A DNA stretch of 8,940 bases from Gemmatimonadales bacterium (GTDB taxonomy: Bacteria; Gemmatimonadota; Gemmatimonadetes; Gemmatimonadales; GWC2-71-9), in assembly GCA_030597435.1 (NCBI GenBank), contig JAUVRV010000081.1, positions 1 to 8,940 on the forward strand, written 5' to 3'. Every line of letters starts with the position of its first letter. Within the stretch, counting starts at the first letter, position 1. The translations under genes and the position numbers were made by a program. This document shows, piece after piece, positions 6,715 to 8,940 of the stretch. The notes beneath the pieces were generated by a model. The model saw nothing but the letters and a program-made list of their open reading frames with translations, had not been told where the DNA came from and ran no database searches.

Positions 6715-8007
6715 ATGCAATCGCAAGGGCTGCCTGGATTCCGAGATTTCTACCCCGACGACGCGGCTCTCCGAAACCACATCTTCTCAGCCTGGCGTGA
6801 CGTAGCCACTCGCTACGGATTCCAGGAGTACGATGGCCCGCCCCTCGAGCCACTCGAACTCTATGTGAAGAAGAGTGGCGAGGAGATCGTGGGTCAGTTG
6901 TATACCTTTGAGGACCGTGGCGGCAGGTCCGTTGCATTCCGACCGGAGATGACACCGACACTGGCTCGGATGGTGGCTGCACGCGGTCAAGCACTCAAGA
7001 AGCCAATTCGTTGGTTCTCTCTACCTCAGTTGATGCGCTATGAGCGACCTCAACGGGGACGGCTGCGAGAGCACTTCCAGCTCAATATGGATATAATCGG
7101 AGAGCCGGGGCCGTTGGCGGACGCCGAGTTGATTGCGGCGGCGCTGGATATCATGCGCGCACTCGGGCTGGGGCCCGACGATGTCCGGGCCCGAGTATCC
7201 GATCGGCGAGTTGTCAGAGCCCTGGTTGACTCGTATGGACTCAGTGAAGAACAGATCTCGATTGTCTTTCAGCACATCGACAAGACCGAACGGGAACCGC
7301 GCGACGTATTGATCGACAATTTGGTGAAGACAGCAGTGGTTTCATCGGACGTCGCAACCAAGGTACTGTCGGTTGGCGACATACGCGGCATGGATGATGT
7401 CCGCTCTGCACTGGATGCGGTGCCCGGTGGCGCCGATGCGGGAGAGCCGTTGTCTGAGTGCATCGAGGCACTGGGTGCATTGGGAATGGGTGACTTCGTC
7501 GATGTTGACCTGGGTATAGTCCGTGGCCTGGCATACTACACCGGCGTAGTGTTTGAGTTGTTCGACGCACACCAGACTCTGCGCGCGATTTGCGGCGGCG
7601 GGCGGTATGACGGTCTTCTCGCGGCTTTGGGAGGCGTTGATCTTCCAGCAGTTGGGTTTGGGATGGGAGATGTCGTACTCGGTGAGTTGCTGACCCAGTC
7701 GGGCAACAAGCCACAAGGGCAATTGGGAATCGACGCGTTCCTAGTGGCTGTCACTGGTGAGGATGTACCTCACGTATTGCGACTGGCCAGCCAATTGAGA
7801 GACCGGGGTCTGAAAATCGAGTATGCCCTAAAGCAGCAGTCTATTGCGAAACAGCTGAAGCTGGCTGCATCCCGTCCAGCCAAGCGGGCCGTGGTCGTGG
7901 GTCCGGATGAGCGTGAGAAGGGCGTGGTGGTGGTGAGAGATTTGGCGACCGGACGTGAAGATCGTGTTAGACTCGACCAACTCCTAGATGGGTATGGGTG
8001 GGGTTGA
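6715..8007 (+). CDS. hisS: Histidyl-tRNA synthetase
   Basis: This class II enzyme charges tRNA-His with histidine in the cytoplasm. The 430-residue product has the catalytic core: GFRDFYP near the N-terminus (8-14), FRPEMTPTLAR (75-85), motif 2 at about 108-124 (RYERPQRGRLREHFQ), the HisRS-specific RGLAYYTG (270-277), GGGRYDGL (304-311) and motif 3 around GFGMG (324-328). A C-terminal anticodon-binding domain spans about 340-430. Length is normal. Motif 2 continues into QLNMDIIG rather than the HQ-G-E-FG type of E. coli HisRS, and with KSGEEIVGQLYTFEDRGGR this recalls the plant-organelle-like branch. The ATG lies nine bases after folC without a clear ribosome binding site. The histidine-binding motifs argue against the paralogue HisZ. 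Confidence 0.95.
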   Translation: MQSQGLPGFRDFYPDDAALRNHIFSAWRDVATRYGFQEYDGPPLEPLELYVKKSGEEIVGQLYTFEDRGGRSVAFRPEMTPTLARMVAARGQALKKPIRWFSLPQLMRYERPQRGRLREHFQLNMDIIGEPGPLADAELIAAALDIMRALGLGPDDVRARVSDRRVVRALVDSYGLSEEQISIVFQHIDKTEREPRDVLIDNLVKTAVVSSDVATKVLSVGDIRGMDDVRSALDAVPGGADAGEPLSECIEALGALGMGDFVDVDLGIVRGLAYYTGVVFELFDAHQTLRAICGGGRYDGLLAALGGVDLPAVGFGMGDVVLGELLTQSGNKPQGQLGIDAFLVAVTGEDVPHVLRLASQLRDRGLKIEYALKQQSIAKQLKLAASRPAKRAVVVGPDEREKGVVVVRDLATGREDRVRLDQLLDGYGWG

Positions 8008-8060
8008 TCCGTTGGGCGGTTATTGGTTCGGTCGTGCTAATTGGACTACACCAGAGGACT

Positions 8061-8064
8061 GAGG
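8061..8064 (+). promoter_or_regulatory. Possible ribosome binding site for proS
   Basis: GAGG lies 11 bases upstream of ATG 8076, slightly further than ideal. It is the best candidate in the 68-base hisS-proS gap, which otherwise shows no hairpin, terminator or promoter I can support. Confidence 0.35.
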
Positions 8065-8075
8065 CGCGCAAGTAA

Positions 8076-8940
8076 ATGGGTCAGAAACGAGGCATTACTC
8101 CCAGAGCTGAGGACTTCAGCCAATGGTATACCGATGTGATCATGCGGGCCGAACTGGCGGATTACACACCGGTTCGTGGTTGCATGGTCATCAGGCCGCG
8201 GGGTTACGGCATCTGGGAGCTGATGCAGCGCTCCTTGGACGAGATGTTCAAGGAGACAGGGCATCAGAACGCGTATTTCCCACTGCTCATTCCGCAGAGC
8301 TTCCTAGCCAAAGAGGCCGAACACGTGGAGGGTTTCTCACCCCAAACGGCCGTGGTCACACACGGCGGTGGCAAGGAACTCGAGGAGCCGTTGGTAATAC
8401 GCCCAACCTCGGAAACGATCATCTATGCTCTCTATGCGAAGTGGATCCAGAGCTATCGTGATCTGCCGCTCCTGCTCAACCAGTGGGCAAACATTGTCCG
8501 GTGGGAGATGAGGACACGGTTGTTCCTGCGGACGACAGAGTTCCTCTGGCAGGAAGGACACACCGCACATGCGACAGATTCGGAGGCAGAAGAGGAAACG
8601 CTCCTGATCCTCGACATCTATCGACGCTTCATGGAGGAATGGATTGCGATGCCGGTCATCACCGGCTTGAAGACCGAGTCAGAGAAGTTCGCAGGGGCAG
8701 TGAGGACGTACGCTTGCGAGGCGCTGATGCAGGACAATCGTGCGCTGCAAGCGGGAACTACGCACAACTTGGGACAGAACTTCGCGAGAGCATTCGACGT
8801 TCAGTACCAAACGGCCGAGGGAGGGTTGGAGTACGTTTGGAGTACTTCGTGGGGTGTGTCGACCAGAATGGTGGGAGGGCTGATCATGAGCCACAGCGAT
8901 GATATTGGCCTGGTGTGTCCGCCCAAATTGGCACCGGTAC
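8076..8940 (+). CDS. proS: Prolyl-tRNA synthetase, archaeal/eukaryote-like short form (N-terminal 288 codons, cut by window edge)
   Basis: An uninterrupted frame from ATG 8076 runs off the right edge. It encodes a class II synthetase that charges tRNA-Pro. The segments TPRAEDFSQWY (8-18), ADYTPVRGCMVIRP (28-41), RPTSETIIYALY (109-120), motif 2 at about 141-165 (VRWEMRTRLFLRTTEFLWQ then EGHTAH), KTESEKFAGA (189-198), LQAGTTHNLGQNFA (214-227) and motif 3 STSWGVSTRMVG (246-257) identify ProRS of the archaeal/eukaryotic type, as in Thermus, not the longer E. coli type. Motif 2 leads straight into this short form's sequence; the editing (INS) domain that E. coli ProRS carries between motifs 2 and 3 is absent. 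The anticodon-binding and C-terminal zinc-like domains would lie beyond the edge. The start fits the normal N-terminus of the family. Confidence 0.95.
   Translation, partial: MGQKRGITPRAEDFSQWYTDVIMRAELADYTPVRGCMVIRPRGYGIWELMQRSLDEMFKETGHQNAYFPLLIPQSFLAKEAEHVEGFSPQTAVVTHGGGKELEEPLVIRPTSETIIYALYAKWIQSYRDLPLLLNQWANIVRWEMRTRLFLRTTEFLWQEGHTAHATDSEAEEETLLILDIYRRFMEEWIAMPVITGLKTESEKFAGAVRTYACEALMQDNRALQAGTTHNLGQNFARAFDVQYQTAEGGLEYVWSTSWGVSTRMVGGLIMSHSDDIGLVCPPKLAPV

Noticed and set aside
8004..8043. Possible promoter in the hisS-proS gap (TTGGGC with TGCTAA or TAATTG)
   Set aside because: The -10 match is poor at normal spacing and the better -10 has a 20-base spacer; not supportable.
8123..8902. 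Plus-strand open frames at 8123-8461 and 8483-8902
   Set aside because: Both are out of frame within proS, whose own frame runs without a stop from 8076 to the edge and matches ProRS throughout.
1..8940. Undescribed defence, mobile or biosynthetic system
   Set aside because: Every substantial reading frame on the plus strand belongs to a well-known housekeeping family, and no repeats, integrase, transposase or unexplained gene is present.

Overview
The window is a densely packed, all-plus-strand stretch of housekeeping genes from a Gram-negative-type, rod-shaped bacterium of moderately high GC. It opens in the last codons of mreB and ends inside proS. The order is mreB(end)-mreC-mreD-mrdA(PBP2)-rodA-accD-folC-hisS-proS(start). 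No phylum can be fixed from sequence alone. An mre/mrd cluster running into accD and folC is compatible with a Gemmatimonadota-like or other deep-branching uncultured lineage, but this is a low-confidence guess.

Positions 1-4544 hold the elongasome, the machinery that builds the lateral cell wall. MreB filaments are linked by MreC and MreD to the peptidoglycan polymerase RodA and its partner transpeptidase PBP2. These genes are joined by 4-base GTGA and ATGA stop/start overlaps and by a 23-29 base overlap between mrdA and rodA, so they are very probably one translationally coupled operon. A 101-base gap (4545-4645), the longest non-coding stretch, separates them from the metabolic genes.

Positions 4646-6705 hold accD (carboxyltransferase beta subunit of acetyl-CoA carboxylase, the committed step of fatty acid synthesis) and folC (folylpolyglutamate/dihydrofolate synthase). 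Positions 6715-8940 hold two class II aminoacyl-tRNA synthetases, hisS and the first 288 codons of proS. Together the genes link envelope growth, lipid and folate supply and translation, all functions that scale with growth rate.

I found no mobile element, CRISPR array, tRNA, rRNA, defence system or clearly novel system. The points most worth checking are: (1) folC appears to start at a non-standard CTG codon placed ideally behind a GGAGG ribosome binding site, in a CTGA overlap with accD; (2) PBP2 carries a possible Cys3-His metal site where the reported Acinetobacter PBP2 zinc site has Asp-Asp-His-Cys; (3) hisS resembles an unusual, plant-organelle-like branch of histidyl-tRNA synthetases. 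There is no gene-free stretch longer than 300 bases.
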